Of a stretch of 64,000 bases of DNA, positions 1-7,424 are shown piece after piece. The stretch comes from Phycisphaeraceae bacterium. Lineage in GTDB: Bacteria > Planctomycetota > Phycisphaerae > Phycisphaerales > Phycisphaeraceae. Where the stretch lies: the NCBI GenBank assembly GCA_029260715.1, contig JAJDCS010000017.1, forward strand, positions 1-64,000, written 5' to 3'. The first letter of the stretch is position 1. Each line of letters begins with the position of its first letter. The notes beneath the pieces are model-generated. The model did not search any database and was not told where the DNA came from. It saw only the letters and a list, made by a program, of their open reading frames with translations. The translations under genes and the position numbers were made by a program.

Positions 1-152
1 GGATTGGGCACGGTCGACAAAAGCACACGCGGCTCAAGCGGTTCCATGAACCGCTCGGGCGAAGAAGCCTGCCGGCTGCTGTGATTGGTTCCGTTCTTCC
101 ACTCCAGGTAACGCTCCACCAAAGACAGGCGGCGGTTCTTCCTTCTTGACAT
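1..152 (-). CDS. LEPR-xLL surface/secreted protein, N-terminal 50 residues only (partial)
   Basis: Read on the minus strand from an ATG at 152, the frame stays open to the window edge. It begins MSRRKNRRLSLVERYLEW and reaches FMEPLEPRVLLS at about residues 35-46. That last motif is the LEPR-xLL tag found at the N-terminus of very large planctomycete secreted or surface proteins, where it seems to act as an export or sorting signal. The basic start before the tag is typical. A strong Shine-Dalgarno sequence (AAGGAGG) lies about 8 bases before the ATG, and a good sigma-70-type promoter lies about 150 bases further upstream. Everything after the tag is outside the window, so the mature function is unknown. 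It is too short for most ORF callers here, but the RBS, frame and motif agree. Confidence 0.82.
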   Translation of the reverse strand, partial: MSRRKNRRLSLVERYLEWKNGTNHSSRQASSPERFMEPLEPRVLLSTVPN

Positions 153-647
153 TACAACATCCTCCTTGTGGAAAGGTTTATTAGTTTTTAGATGTGGCTT
201 ACCCGTTCCCTCTAAAGCCACCCCGAATGAGGTAGCGTTTACTGTGCGAATACGAACTCTGTTAGAGAAATGATTTTCTCAACTCTTCCCAACAAAACAA
301 ATCATATCACAGAATCATCATAAAGTGCAATACCAGTGTAATGATAAAGCAAAAAAAAAGCAATAGAAAAAAGTACAAATTTAACTTAACGCTAAAATAG
401 GTAGCTTAGGCAATGTGGTATCGCCCCATCGTCGCACAAGAGCCTGATACCACTGCCTGCTTTATATATAGATATGACCCGGCCTAGGCACTAGGTCTGC
501 CAAGACAAGAAAGAATCGATACAAATCCAAGTACACAGCCGCTACACCCGCCTCACCCCCAAGCCGAAAACACAGCGAGGGAATGGGCGCACGAGCCAGC
601 ACCCCATCAATTCAATCTGATATCTAAATGAATGCGCTCGACCGAGC
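153..647. other. Gap between transaldolase and the LEPR-xLL gene; long leader of the latter
   Basis: This 495-base gap holds no convincing gene. Its central part (about 280-410) is AT-rich. It carries a promoter for the LEPR-xLL gene, then a transcribed leader of about 140 bases. Within the leader a 7-bp stem (GTGGCTT at 194-200 with AAGCCAC at 215-221) could form close to the ribosome binding site. I do not recognise a known riboswitch class. The part next to transaldolase (about 420-647) has no obvious terminator. Confidence 0.5.
301..330 (-). promoter_or_regulatory. Sigma-70-like promoter for the LEPR-xLL gene
   Basis: On the minus strand a -35-like TTGCAC (330-325) and a -10 TATGAT (306-301) are separated by 18 bases. 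The site lies in the only strongly AT-rich stretch upstream of the LEPR-xLL start and points toward it. Transcription would begin near 294, giving a leader of about 140 bases. This is sequence-pattern evidence only. Confidence 0.5.
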
Positions 648-1703
648 CTACGCCGCCGCTAACGAACTGCGCTTCTCCGTGATCAGCTTCAATAGAGCCT
701 TTTGCGGGTCGGCGAACTTCTTCAGGCCCTCGCCCATGAGTGTGTCTTCGAGCTTCTGGATATCCACCTCACGCGCGATTTCGTCGAGCACCTCCTTAGG
801 CGGGAGTTGCTCGATCTGGCTGGTGTAAGACTTGCCCCCGGCCTCGATTTTGTCATTCGTCGCCGGCGGGTTGGTCTGGATGTCGCTGCCAGCAAAGGCA
901 GCCACGTACTTGTCCGCGGGGTCTTCGGGCTTCTTCGTGCCTGTGCTGGCGAAAATCATCTCTTGATCGAACGGCAGCTTCTTGCCCGCCCAGAATTCCT
1001 TATTCATCGCCCATATCTGCTTGGCGTTGACGATCCCCACCATGCCCTGCGCCGCTTGGCTAAGCTGGGGCACGTGTTTCTCCGTGTACACGTCCACGCG
1101 CGAAACAAAGATGCTGTACACGCTCTTGAACCCGTCCGTGCTGGCGCGACGCTGGGCGCCACGCCAAGCCGCGTCCCGCGCAGCCTTGTACTGGCGGGGT
1201 GTGAAGATCAGCGTCACGTTGAGCGTCACGCCCGCAGCCACCAACTCTTCGATAGCGTCAAGACCCGCGGGCGTCGCGGGGATCTTGATCATCCGGTTCT
1301 TGTGCCCCTGGTTCCACTTCTTGCCAAGCTCGATATACCGGGCCACACGCTCGTCGTGCGCCGGGCCTAGCTCCAAATCTTCCAGCAGCGGGTCGAGCTC
1401 GAAGCTCACATAGCCGTCATTACCGCCGGTCTTCTCCCACACCGGTAGGAACACCTCCTGAGCCGACCGCACCAGCGAATCCGTCAACGCCCAGGCGATC
1501 GACTCGTCGTCCAGGCCCTGGCGGGCAAACTTCGTAATCTGATCGTCGAATCGCCCGGTCTTGATCAAGTCGGAAACAATGATCGGGTTCGATGTGGCGC
1601 CCGTCGCCCCCAGATTACGGTTCTTCACCACCAACTCGGGGTCGATCGAGTCCAGCCACAGCTTCGTGCCGCTTGAGATGATGGATTTCAGTGCAGAGCC
1701 CAT
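648..1703 (-). CDS. tal: Transaldolase
   Basis: This 351-residue protein is a transaldolase of the pentose phosphate pathway, moving a dihydroxyacetone unit between sugar phosphates in the cytoplasm. Near the N-terminus it has the family stretch GATSNPIIV (about 35-43), and the Schiff-base lysine is K140 in [10 protein letters not shown]. It continues through a TIM-barrel-type sequence with LNVTLIF following. The start is the ATG at 1703, six bases after a clear AAGGAG; the longer reading frame to 1739 has no such site and adds an unlikely 12 residues. zwf and pgl of the oxidative branch lie about 45 kb away in the same window, so the pathway genes are not in one operon. Confidence 0.93.
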   Translation of the reverse strand: MGSALKSIISSGTKLWLDSIDPELVVKNRNLGATGATSNPIIVSDLIKTGRFDDQITKFARQGLDDESIAWALTDSLVRSAQEVFLPVWEKTGGNDGYVSFELDPLLEDLELGPAHDERVARYIELGKKWNQGHKNRMIKIPATPAGLDAIEELVAAGVTLNVTLIFTPRQYKAARDAAWRGAQRRASTDGFKSVYSIFVSRVDVYTEKHVPQLSQAAQGMVGIVNAKQIWAMNKEFWAGKKLPFDQEMIFASTGTKKPEDPADKYVAAFAGSDIQTNPPATNDKIEAGGKSYTSQIEQLPPKEVLDEIAREVDIQKLEDTLMGEGLKKFADPQKALLKLITEKRSSLAAA

Positions 1704-1876
1704 GTTCGCTCCTTTGTGTGCGGTGTGATCGGCACGCAACGTGCCGAAAATGGCGATTCGTGTCCTTCAAAGCGGGGCAGGGATACGTTACTTATCAGAT
1801 CTTACGCTCACCCTGCCGCCCCGTCCATGGTTTGTCATCGACACTTGTACTGCCTGGACTTAGGCCGGGCTGTGTG

Positions 1877-2437
1877 TCATTGATGAGAATCCGCCACCGG
1901 GATTCGGTCTGTAGAGGCGTGGTCGGCGGCGTTTCGCATCGGGTCCAGCCACGCGATCAAGCCCGTTTTGTCTAGATAACCGCCCTTGCGCGCAATCTCA
2001 CGCAACTGTGCGTCCAGCACCATCAGTGTGGGCAACACCGCCACGCCGTACGCGTCCGCCAGTCGCTGCCCCGGCCCGGGCGCCGTTATATCCACGATAA
2101 CCGGCACAAACCCACCCCGGATGAACCGCCCCACCCCGGCGTCGGAAAGCACATGGCGAGACATCGACTTACACGGGCCGCACCAGTCGGCTGTGAATTT
2201 CACCAAGACCGGCTTGTTCGATTCCGTGGCGACCCGGCCGGCCTCGTCTAAATCCGTCAGCCAACCCACCGCGTCGTGCGCCACCCCCGCCTGTGTCGAC
2301 CGCCACCACACACGACCCACCCACAACACCCCCACCGCCACCACAACAGCCAGCATCGCCATGCGCAAGCCGCCGCCGGCGTTTGAAGCCGGTACGGCAG
2401 CCGCTTGTTGGCCGGGTGTTGTGTCAGACATAAACAT
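1877..2437 (-). CDS. Membrane-anchored thioredoxin-like protein
   Basis: A 186-residue protein with one transmembrane helix (about 25-44, MAMLAVVVAVGVLWVGRVWW) followed by a periplasm-facing thioredoxin fold. The redox motif WCGPC is at 85-89, preceded by PVLVKFTADW, and a cis-proline loop is visible as VLPTLMV near 133-139. The CGPC pair and the PTL loop resemble the C-terminal domain of DsbD and similar thiol:disulfide carriers; the exact partner is unknown. A second in-frame ATG lies at 2431. It is convergent with nothing obvious and is separated from transaldolase by 173 bases, so it is probably its own transcription unit. Confidence 0.78.
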   Translation of the reverse strand: MFMSDTTPGQQAAAVPASNAGGGLRMAMLAVVVAVGVLWVGRVWWRSTQAGVAHDAVGWLTDLDEAGRVATESNKPVLVKFTADWCGPCKSMSRHVLSDAGVGRFIRGGFVPVIVDITAPGPGQRLADAYGVAVLPTLMVLDAQLREIARKGGYLDKTGLIAWLDPMRNAADHASTDRIPVADSHQ

Positions 2438-2743
2438 CTATCCCCGCTACTGCATAACCAACTCAATACCCGCGTTGTTCCCCGAAAAAAAGCCTCACCC
2501 CAACAATTTCAGGCTTGGTTTGGGGTAACCACCCCGCCCCCGCGGTTATCGGCTGACAACCGCCCTCAGCCCATCGAACCAGCCAAACTCCCGCCCCACT
2601 TTCATACCCCCCGCGCTTCGGGTCGTACCGGTTACAACGATTAAAACGGCTGTCACGCCTGGCGCGGCTCGCGGTGGCGACGGTGCGTATAAGTCAAAAA
2701 CGCAATTATCCTCGCAGCCGATTCTGCCGATCATTTCCAAACC
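2438..2743. other. Divergent intergenic region
   Basis: The 306 bases between the divergent thioredoxin-like gene and the PilZ-fusion gene contain no supported gene. A short hairpin is visible (GCGGTT at 2542-2547 with AACCGC at 2558-2563). The sequence just before the plus-strand gene, GATCAT then nine bases then ATG, could be a -10 element of a leaderless transcript. Otherwise nothing recognisable. Confidence 0.35.
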
Positions 2744-3577
2744 ATGGCATGGATCGGTGCGCATTTTGCGATTGGGATGAGCTGCAGCGGCGCGATCGCC
2801 GGCGGCATCTGCCAACTCCGCGGCCGGGGGTGGAAGTCCGTGCCCGTGGCCATGCTCGCCGGCGGGCTCTGGGCTGTCGCGCCCGACCTGCCCCACACCA
2901 TCCGCCAAGACCTGCCCGACACGGTCTTCGCCTCCTGGTTCGGCGCCAAAGCCGCCACCATGTGGCTACACGAGCAGGGCAACTGGTTCTTCTTCCACAA
3001 ATGGCTCGACCAGCGGTACGGCGGCGACTGGACACTACCCCGTCTAGGCCTGTGGGGCATGGCATCGCTGATCGTTGTCTACAACACTATGGTCTACGCG
3101 CTGTTCCGCGCCAATGACATCAAAGCCCACAGCCTGGCGCGCCTCGAGTACCGCCTATACGCCCGGACCAAAGCGCACCGTGAAGTAAGCGGCGCCCTGG
3201 CCGCGGCGCAGCCCAGCGCTACCGACGATCAGCCTCTGCAAATGGAATCCGCACAGGACGCCCGCGCCCGCCGCAAGCACGACCGCCTCGACGCCGGCCA
3301 GCCCATCGCCGGCATGGCTGTTGACCCCGTGAACCACACACTGCGGCCCTTGCAAGACGCCTCATTGATCAACATGTCCGACGGCGGCATGGCGATCTCC
3401 ACCAGCACCACCGTCGAGCCCGGCGCCACGCTGCACGTGCGGCCCGCCGGCGACACACGGGACACCTCGCTGATCAACGCGGTCGTCCTCGAACAGATCC
3501 CACAGGACAGCGGCTACAAGCTACGCTGCCGCTCCCTGGGCTCGCCCACACCCACGCAGGTCTTCAAAGCCGCTTGA
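2744..3577 (+). CDS. Membrane protein with C-terminal PilZ domain
   Basis: 277 residues. The N-terminal half is hydrophobic (segments about 8-22, 33-48 and 103-122) and contains APDLPHTI at about 46-53, which weakly recalls the YdjM/DUF457 membrane hydrolase family. The C-terminal half carries the two PilZ signatures for cyclic-di-GMP binding: RxxxR (R177-R181, in RRKHDR) and NxSxxG (N210, S212, G215, in INMSDGGMAIS), at normal spacing. The likely role is a membrane effector that responds to c-di-GMP; the output is unknown. A Shine-Dalgarno sequence is not obvious. The PilZ call is fairly firm; the N-terminal family is tentative. Confidence 0.72.
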   Translation: MAWIGAHFAIGMSCSGAIAGGICQLRGRGWKSVPVAMLAGGLWAVAPDLPHTIRQDLPDTVFASWFGAKAATMWLHEQGNWFFFHKWLDQRYGGDWTLPRLGLWGMASLIVVYNTMVYALFRANDIKAHSLARLEYRLYARTKAHREVSGALAAAQPSATDDQPLQMESAQDARARRKHDRLDAGQPIAGMAVDPVNHTLRPLQDASLINMSDGGMAISTSTTVEPGATLHVRPAGDTRDTSLINAVVLEQIPQDSGYKLRCRSLGSPTPTQVFKAA

Positions 3578-3589
3578 CCCAACCGCAAT

Positions 3590-4516
3590 CTACTTGCTTA
3601 CGCCGTAATAAACCTCGACCGGCACACCGGGCAGCTTCCGCCTAAAACGATTGGCCAACTCATCCAATTGCCCGTTGCTTAGCGGAGAGACATACGCCTC
3701 GGCTGTCCACCGGGCTGTGGTGTAGAGCTGCACCAGCTTAATCCGGCAGCCGCCCTCGATCAGGTCGTGTATGCGCTGCAAATAAGCGTCATATTCCGCC
3801 TCCGGCACGGGTTGCCCGTGGACTTGCATGAACAGCGACTGGATCACGATCGGCCGAACCCGCCCGCATGCGAGTGTGTTGTCCAGCACCTTCGCAAGCG
3901 GGAACTTCGTGCGGTCAATCAAGCGGTAGTAATCCTCCGTGCCCGCGTCGAGCTTGGCCCAGACCTCGCCACCATTGTCGTCCAGCACGGCTAAGGCCCG
4001 CTGCACCCCCGGGCGGTCGAACATGGTCGCGTTGGTGATAACCACGATCTTCACGTCATCGAGCCCGCGTGCCCGCTTCAGGTCCGCCGCCACCTGACAC
4101 GCCTCGTCAAAACGCGGGTACGCCGTCGGCTCGCCGTCGCCTGAAAATGCGATGTCGTTGATCCGCCTAAACCGCGGCTGCACGTGCGAAAAATCCGACT
4201 CTTCCCAGATACGCCCGCTCGTGGCAAGCTCCAACATCCTGCCCAACTCGTCACGCACCTGCGCCAGGTCCACGTCACGGCGCACCGGCGCCACCGACCG
4301 GTCCACGCAACAATAGATGCAGTCGAAGTTGCAAGCCTTATCGATATTCAGGTTCACCCCGATGGACAGCCCCCCGCTGCGACGGCTCACCACGGGGTAC
4401 ACGTAGTGAAAATCCTGCCACCGCCGCGCGTGGCTGGCGAAAGACTTGGCCATCGCGTCGCCCGGTTCAGGCTGCGGCGTCGCGGAACCCTCGGTTGTGT
4501 CGTGTGCTGCTGGCAT
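3590..4516 (-). CDS. Radical SAM protein of unknown function
   Basis: A 308-residue radical SAM enzyme. The [4Fe-4S]-binding cysteines are C62, C66 and C69 (CNFDCIYC), and FSGDGEPT further on is the glycine-rich SAM-binding strand typical of this group. It resembles the COG0731-type Fe-S oxidoreductases, many of which are uncharacterised; I cannot name the substrate. The frame starts at 4516 just after a TATAAT, so the mRNA may be leaderless; a second ATG at 4453 (MAKSF) is an alternative start without a ribosome binding site. It ends 12 bases from the convergent PilZ-fusion gene. Confidence 0.8.
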   Translation of the reverse strand: MPAAHDTTEGSATPQPEPGDAMAKSFASHARRWQDFHYVYPVVSRRSGGLSIGVNLNIDKACNFDCIYCCVDRSVAPVRRDVDLAQVRDELGRMLELATSGRIWEESDFSHVQPRFRRINDIAFSGDGEPTAYPRFDEACQVAADLKRARGLDDVKIVVITNATMFDRPGVQRALAVLDDNGGEVWAKLDAGTEDYYRLIDRTKFPLAKVLDNTLACGRVRPIVIQSLFMQVHGQPVPEAEYDAYLQRIHDLIEGGCRIKLVQLYTTARWTAEAYVSPLSNGQLDELANRFRRKLPGVPVEVYYGVSK

Positions 4517-4523
4517 CGGGGTG

Positions 4524-4529
4524 ATTATA
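4524..4529 (-). promoter_or_regulatory. TATAAT -10 element, candidate leaderless promoter
   Basis: A perfect TATAAT on the minus strand ends seven bases before the ATG of the radical SAM gene at 4516. Initiation at the usual distance from a -10 element would place the first transcribed base at or next to the start codon. There is no Shine-Dalgarno sequence between them and no clear -35. Confidence 0.45.
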
Positions 4530-4575
4530 GGGACGCCCCGCCGCCCTCGAATAACCGGCGTTCAGCACGCCGCTC

Positions 4576-6111
4576 TCACACGTCCTTCGGCAGGTGCCGA
4601 CGCATGATCTTCCCCGTCGGGTTGCGTGGCAGCGCGTCGAGCTTACGGATCTCCCGTGGCACCTTGTACCCCGCCAACCGCTCACGGCACCACTTGCGAA
4701 CCGCCGTCTCGTCGAACCCCTGCCCCTCTTCAACCTCCACAAACGCGATCGGCAACTCACCGCGCAGCCCGTCAGGCTTGCCGACAACAGCCGAATCTTT
4801 CACCGACGGGTGCGTGTTGAGCACCTCTTCAATCTCACGCGGGAAGACGTTCTCACCGCCGATGATCAGCATCTCCTTCTTACGGCCTGTGATGTACAAG
4901 AAGCCCTCTTCGTCGAGGCGCCCGATATCACCCGTGCGGAAGTACCGTGGGCCGATGGCAGCGCCGTTGCTCGATCGCAGATAAGTGAACACCTCGCCCG
5001 TCTGCCCGGGCAGCTTGTAATACCCCTTCATGATATTTGGGCCGGTGATGAACACCTCGCCGTCTTCGCCCGGCCCCAGCGGGCGGTTGTGTTCATCCAC
5101 AATGGTGATCGTCACGCCCGGCAGGCTCTGCCCCACCGACCGCCGCTTGCGACGCACCGGCGTACACCAATTCGTAATCGGTGCCGTCTCCGTCAAGCCG
5201 TACCCCTCCAACAGATACAGCCCAAGCCGGTCGCGGTACTGCTCAAACGTCGCCTCGGGCAGCGGCTCACCCCCCGACACCGGCAGCCGGATCGACGCCA
5301 CATCCTCAGCCGTCACGTCCTTCACCGACAGCAGCGCCCCGTACATCGACGGCACCGCCATAAAGATCGTCGGCCGGTGCTTGCGGATCAGCTCCACAAT
5401 CTTCTTAGGCGTGAACCGCGCCGAGTAAACCACCTTCGCCCCGATCGTCAACGGCAGCAGCGTCAACGCCGTCAGCCCGAAGCTGTGAAACTGTGGCAAC
5501 ACGCCAAGACAAATATCCCGGTCCGTGATCTGCACATGCTCGATCGCCGCCTCCACGTTGCTGCGAAGGTTGCCGTGCGTGAGCATCACCCCCTTAGGCC
5601 GACCGCTCGTGCCCGACGTGTACAGGATCACCGCCAAGTCGTCCCGCCAGTTCAGCGGGGGCCAACGAAGCGGGGGCATGCCCGTGAAGTCCACCTGATC
5701 AACGTGCAGCAGGTTGATACCGGGCGGGATCGGGCTAGCTGCCTTGCCGCTCTCACCCTGCCCCCCCGCCGCCTGCGCCAGATACTCAAGCATCGGCCCA
5801 GCCGTGATGATCGTGTCGATGTCGCTGTCGTTGATGACGTACGTCAGTTCTTCGGGCGACAGCAAATAGTTCAGCGGCACCGCCACGCGCCGCGCCAGCC
5901 ACGCCGCCATCAGCGCTATCGGAAACGCACCGCCCGTGGGCAGCAGAATCCCCACGTGCCGCGCCTGCGTCGCCGCGTCGATCTGCTCCGCCAGGAACAT
6001 CGCCCCACCAAGCAGTTGGCTGTACGTGTACTTACCCCGGTCGTCCACCACCGCCACCCGCCCCGGTGCCCGGACCGCCCTACTAAGCAAAGGCCAAAGC
6101 ATGCTGCTCAT
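4576..6111 (-). CDS. Long-chain fatty acid--CoA ligase (AMP-forming)
   Basis: A 511-residue ANL-superfamily enzyme that would activate a carboxylic acid, probably a fatty acid, first to acyl-AMP and then to acyl-CoA. The ATP/AMP-binding P-loop-like motif YTSGTSGRPKG is at 164-174, YGLTET follows in the middle, RTGD is in the second half, and the catalytic lysine of the C-terminal lid is K501 in NPTGKIMRR. Length fits the FadD-type family. The start has CATAAT about 10 bases upstream and no Shine-Dalgarno sequence. The substrate chain length cannot be read from sequence. It is 59 bases upstream of the radical SAM gene and might be co-transcribed. Confidence 0.88.
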   Translation of the reverse strand: MSSMLWPLLSRAVRAPGRVAVVDDRGKYTYSQLLGGAMFLAEQIDAATQARHVGILLPTGGAFPIALMAAWLARRVAVPLNYLLSPEELTYVINDSDIDTIITAGPMLEYLAQAAGGQGESGKAASPIPPGINLLHVDQVDFTGMPPLRWPPLNWRDDLAVILYTSGTSGRPKGVMLTHGNLRSNVEAAIEHVQITDRDICLGVLPQFHSFGLTALTLLPLTIGAKVVYSARFTPKKIVELIRKHRPTIFMAVPSMYGALLSVKDVTAEDVASIRLPVSGGEPLPEATFEQYRDRLGLYLLEGYGLTETAPITNWCTPVRRKRRSVGQSLPGVTITIVDEHNRPLGPGEDGEVFITGPNIMKGYYKLPGQTGEVFTYLRSSNGAAIGPRYFRTGDIGRLDEEGFLYITGRKKEMLIIGGENVFPREIEEVLNTHPSVKDSAVVGKPDGLRGELPIAFVEVEEGQGFDETAVRKWCRERLAGYKVPREIRKLDALPRNPTGKIMRRHLPKDV

Positions 6112-6179
6112 AGCCCATACATTATGGTCTCAGTCATACACTGCCAGCAACTACGCGTGACCCTCGCTCTTAACAGAAT

Positions 6180-6240
6180 GGGTGCCACGCAGCACGCCGC
6201 AGGTCATAGATCCGCCTCAGGCGGGCTGCTGTGTGCGAAA
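6180..6240. repeat. Dispersed palindromic repeat (GGGTGCCAC family), copy 1
   Basis: Begins GGGTGCCACGCAGCACGCCG, contains the inner palindrome CCGCCTCAGGCGG, and closes with GCTGCTGTGTGCG. Related elements occur at 6308, 15576, 22638, 25788 and 26736. It lies in the 431-base gap between the acyl-CoA ligase and the SPOR lipoprotein. Confidence 0.6.
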
Positions 6241-6307
6241 TGCAACCAGCCAGCGAAACCCAGCGAATTGACGAACCCCCATTGGTTAGAGGCTGGTTCT
6301 TAGACGT

Positions 6308-6347
6308 GGGTGCCACGGCCAGCGAACGCAGCGAGTCGGCCGTGCCG
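6308..6347. repeat. Dispersed palindromic repeat (GGGTGCCAC family), copy 2
   Basis: GGGTGCCACGGCCAGCGAAC followed by an inverted arm ending GTCGGCCGTGCCG. The arms ACGGCC and GGCCGT pair. The copies at 15576-15607 and 26736-26775 are almost the same sequence. Confidence 0.7.
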
Positions 6348-6487
6348 GATTAACACACATTCACAGCACCGTGTATCACCCGCCAAACGACGCTTCGGTT
6401 ATGATCACCAAAAACACCACCCGCCCCACCTAACCGGGCCCAACCCATGAACACCCCAGATTCAAAAGCTTACACAACCAATCGCCC

Positions 6488-6534
6488 GCCACGAGCCGTC
6501 CGCCTCAGGCGGATCAGGGAGCGGTCCGCGTGGC
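6488..6534. repeat. Palindromic repeat with AGCCGTCCGCC core
   Basis: GCCACG at the left end pairs with CGTGGC at the right end, around an inner palindrome TCCGCCTCAGGCGGA and the segment AGGGAGCGGTC. The core matches the repeat at 31519-31553 almost base for base. It lies inside the open frame that extends the SPOR lipoprotein upstream, which argues that this extension is not translated. Confidence 0.6.
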
Positions 6535-6542
6535 ACCGCCCC

Positions 6543-7328
6543 ATGATCTTGAACCCAATCTGCGGATTAGTAGCTCTTGGCCTCCTCATCGCCGCAGGCT
6601 GCGCCGCAAACGACACCGCCGCACGCATGGACCGCATGCACATGGCCTACAAACACAGCGACTACCGCGAAGCCTACCAGCAAGCCCTAACCGTCATGCG
6701 ATCCGGCAACGCCCAAGAAAAATACGAAGCCGCATACATGGCCGGCATGAGCGCCTACAAGCTCAACGAAACCAACATCGCCCTGCCCCACCTCACGCTC
6801 GCCGCCCAGAGCCAAGACCAAACCATGGCCGGCGACGCCATGACCGTACTAGGCGTCATCTACAGCGACCAGAACCGCTACGACCGTGCCGCCGCCGCGT
6901 TCCTCAAAGCCGCCGAACTATTAACAACTCCCCAAGAGCGAGCCAACGCATACCTCCACGCCGCCGCCGCCCAGCAGCGACTAGGCCTACGCGCCCAAGC
7001 CCAAACAAACTTCAGCCTCGCGCGAAGCCTCTCAACCGACACCCAATTCAGACAACGCGCCACTAACGAATCACAAGCCACCGGCTACACCCTCCAAGCC
7101 GGTGCCTACAACGACCCCGCCAACGCCCACCGCGCCGCCGACACGCTCGCCAACCAAACCCAACATCTAAACCTAGGAAAACCCCGCGTCATCCAAACCA
7201 TCGATGGCTACGGCAAAGACCTCTACCTCATCCAGCTAGGCCGATTCTCCTCACTCGCCACCGCCTCCGCCGCGAAAGAACGGCTCCGCCCGACCACGGC
7301 GATGATCGTGCCGCTGGGGACGCACTGA
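6543..7328 (+). CDS. Lipoprotein with TPR-like repeats and SPOR domain
   Basis: A 261-residue lipoprotein when started at the ATG at 6543: MILNPICGLVALGLLIAAGC has a hydrophobic core and a lipobox (AAGC) with the lipidated cysteine at residue 20. The middle is Ala-rich and helical, with TPR-like units (SDYREAYQQAL, NRYDRAAAAFLKAAEL). The last 80 residues form a SPOR domain (YTLQAGAYNDPANAHRAAD ... LYLIQLGRF), which binds denuded peptidoglycan at division sites. The open frame begins at 6447, but residues before 6543 are encoded by a dispersed repeat, so they were excluded. An envelope or cell-division role is inferred from SPOR. Confidence 0.8.
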   Translation: MILNPICGLVALGLLIAAGCAANDTAARMDRMHMAYKHSDYREAYQQALTVMRSGNAQEKYEAAYMAGMSAYKLNETNIALPHLTLAAQSQDQTMAGDAMTVLGVIYSDQNRYDRAAAAFLKAAELLTTPQERANAYLHAAAAQQRLGLRAQAQTNFSLARSLSTDTQFRQRATNESQATGYTLQAGAYNDPANAHRAADTLANQTQHLNLGKPRVIQTIDGYGKDLYLIQLGRFSSLATASAAKERLRPTTAMIVPLGTH

Positions 7329-7338
7329 TATAGCAGCC

Positions 7339-7414
7339 GTAGGGCAGGTCATTTGACCTGCCTCTAACTGGAACATGCGTACGGGAAAAAGGCAGGTCCA
7401 TGACCTGCCCTACG
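7339..7414. repeat. Paired AGGTC palindromes (type B repeat)
   Basis: Two palindromes, GGCAGGTCatttGACCTGCC and GGCAGGTCcatGACCTGCC, are separated by about 26 bases, and the outer ends GTAGGG and CCCTAC also pair. A related paired element with GTCAGGTC arms is at 48362-48432. It lies exactly in the gap between two convergent genes, so it could also act as a terminator. Confidence 0.65.
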
Positions 7415-7424
7415 CCCCTACAGC

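Noticed and set aside
4594-6303. 569-codon open frame on the plus strand
   Set aside because: It is the antisense shadow of the acyl-CoA ligase: Arg/His/Pro-rich with no family motif, while the minus strand encodes a complete enzyme.
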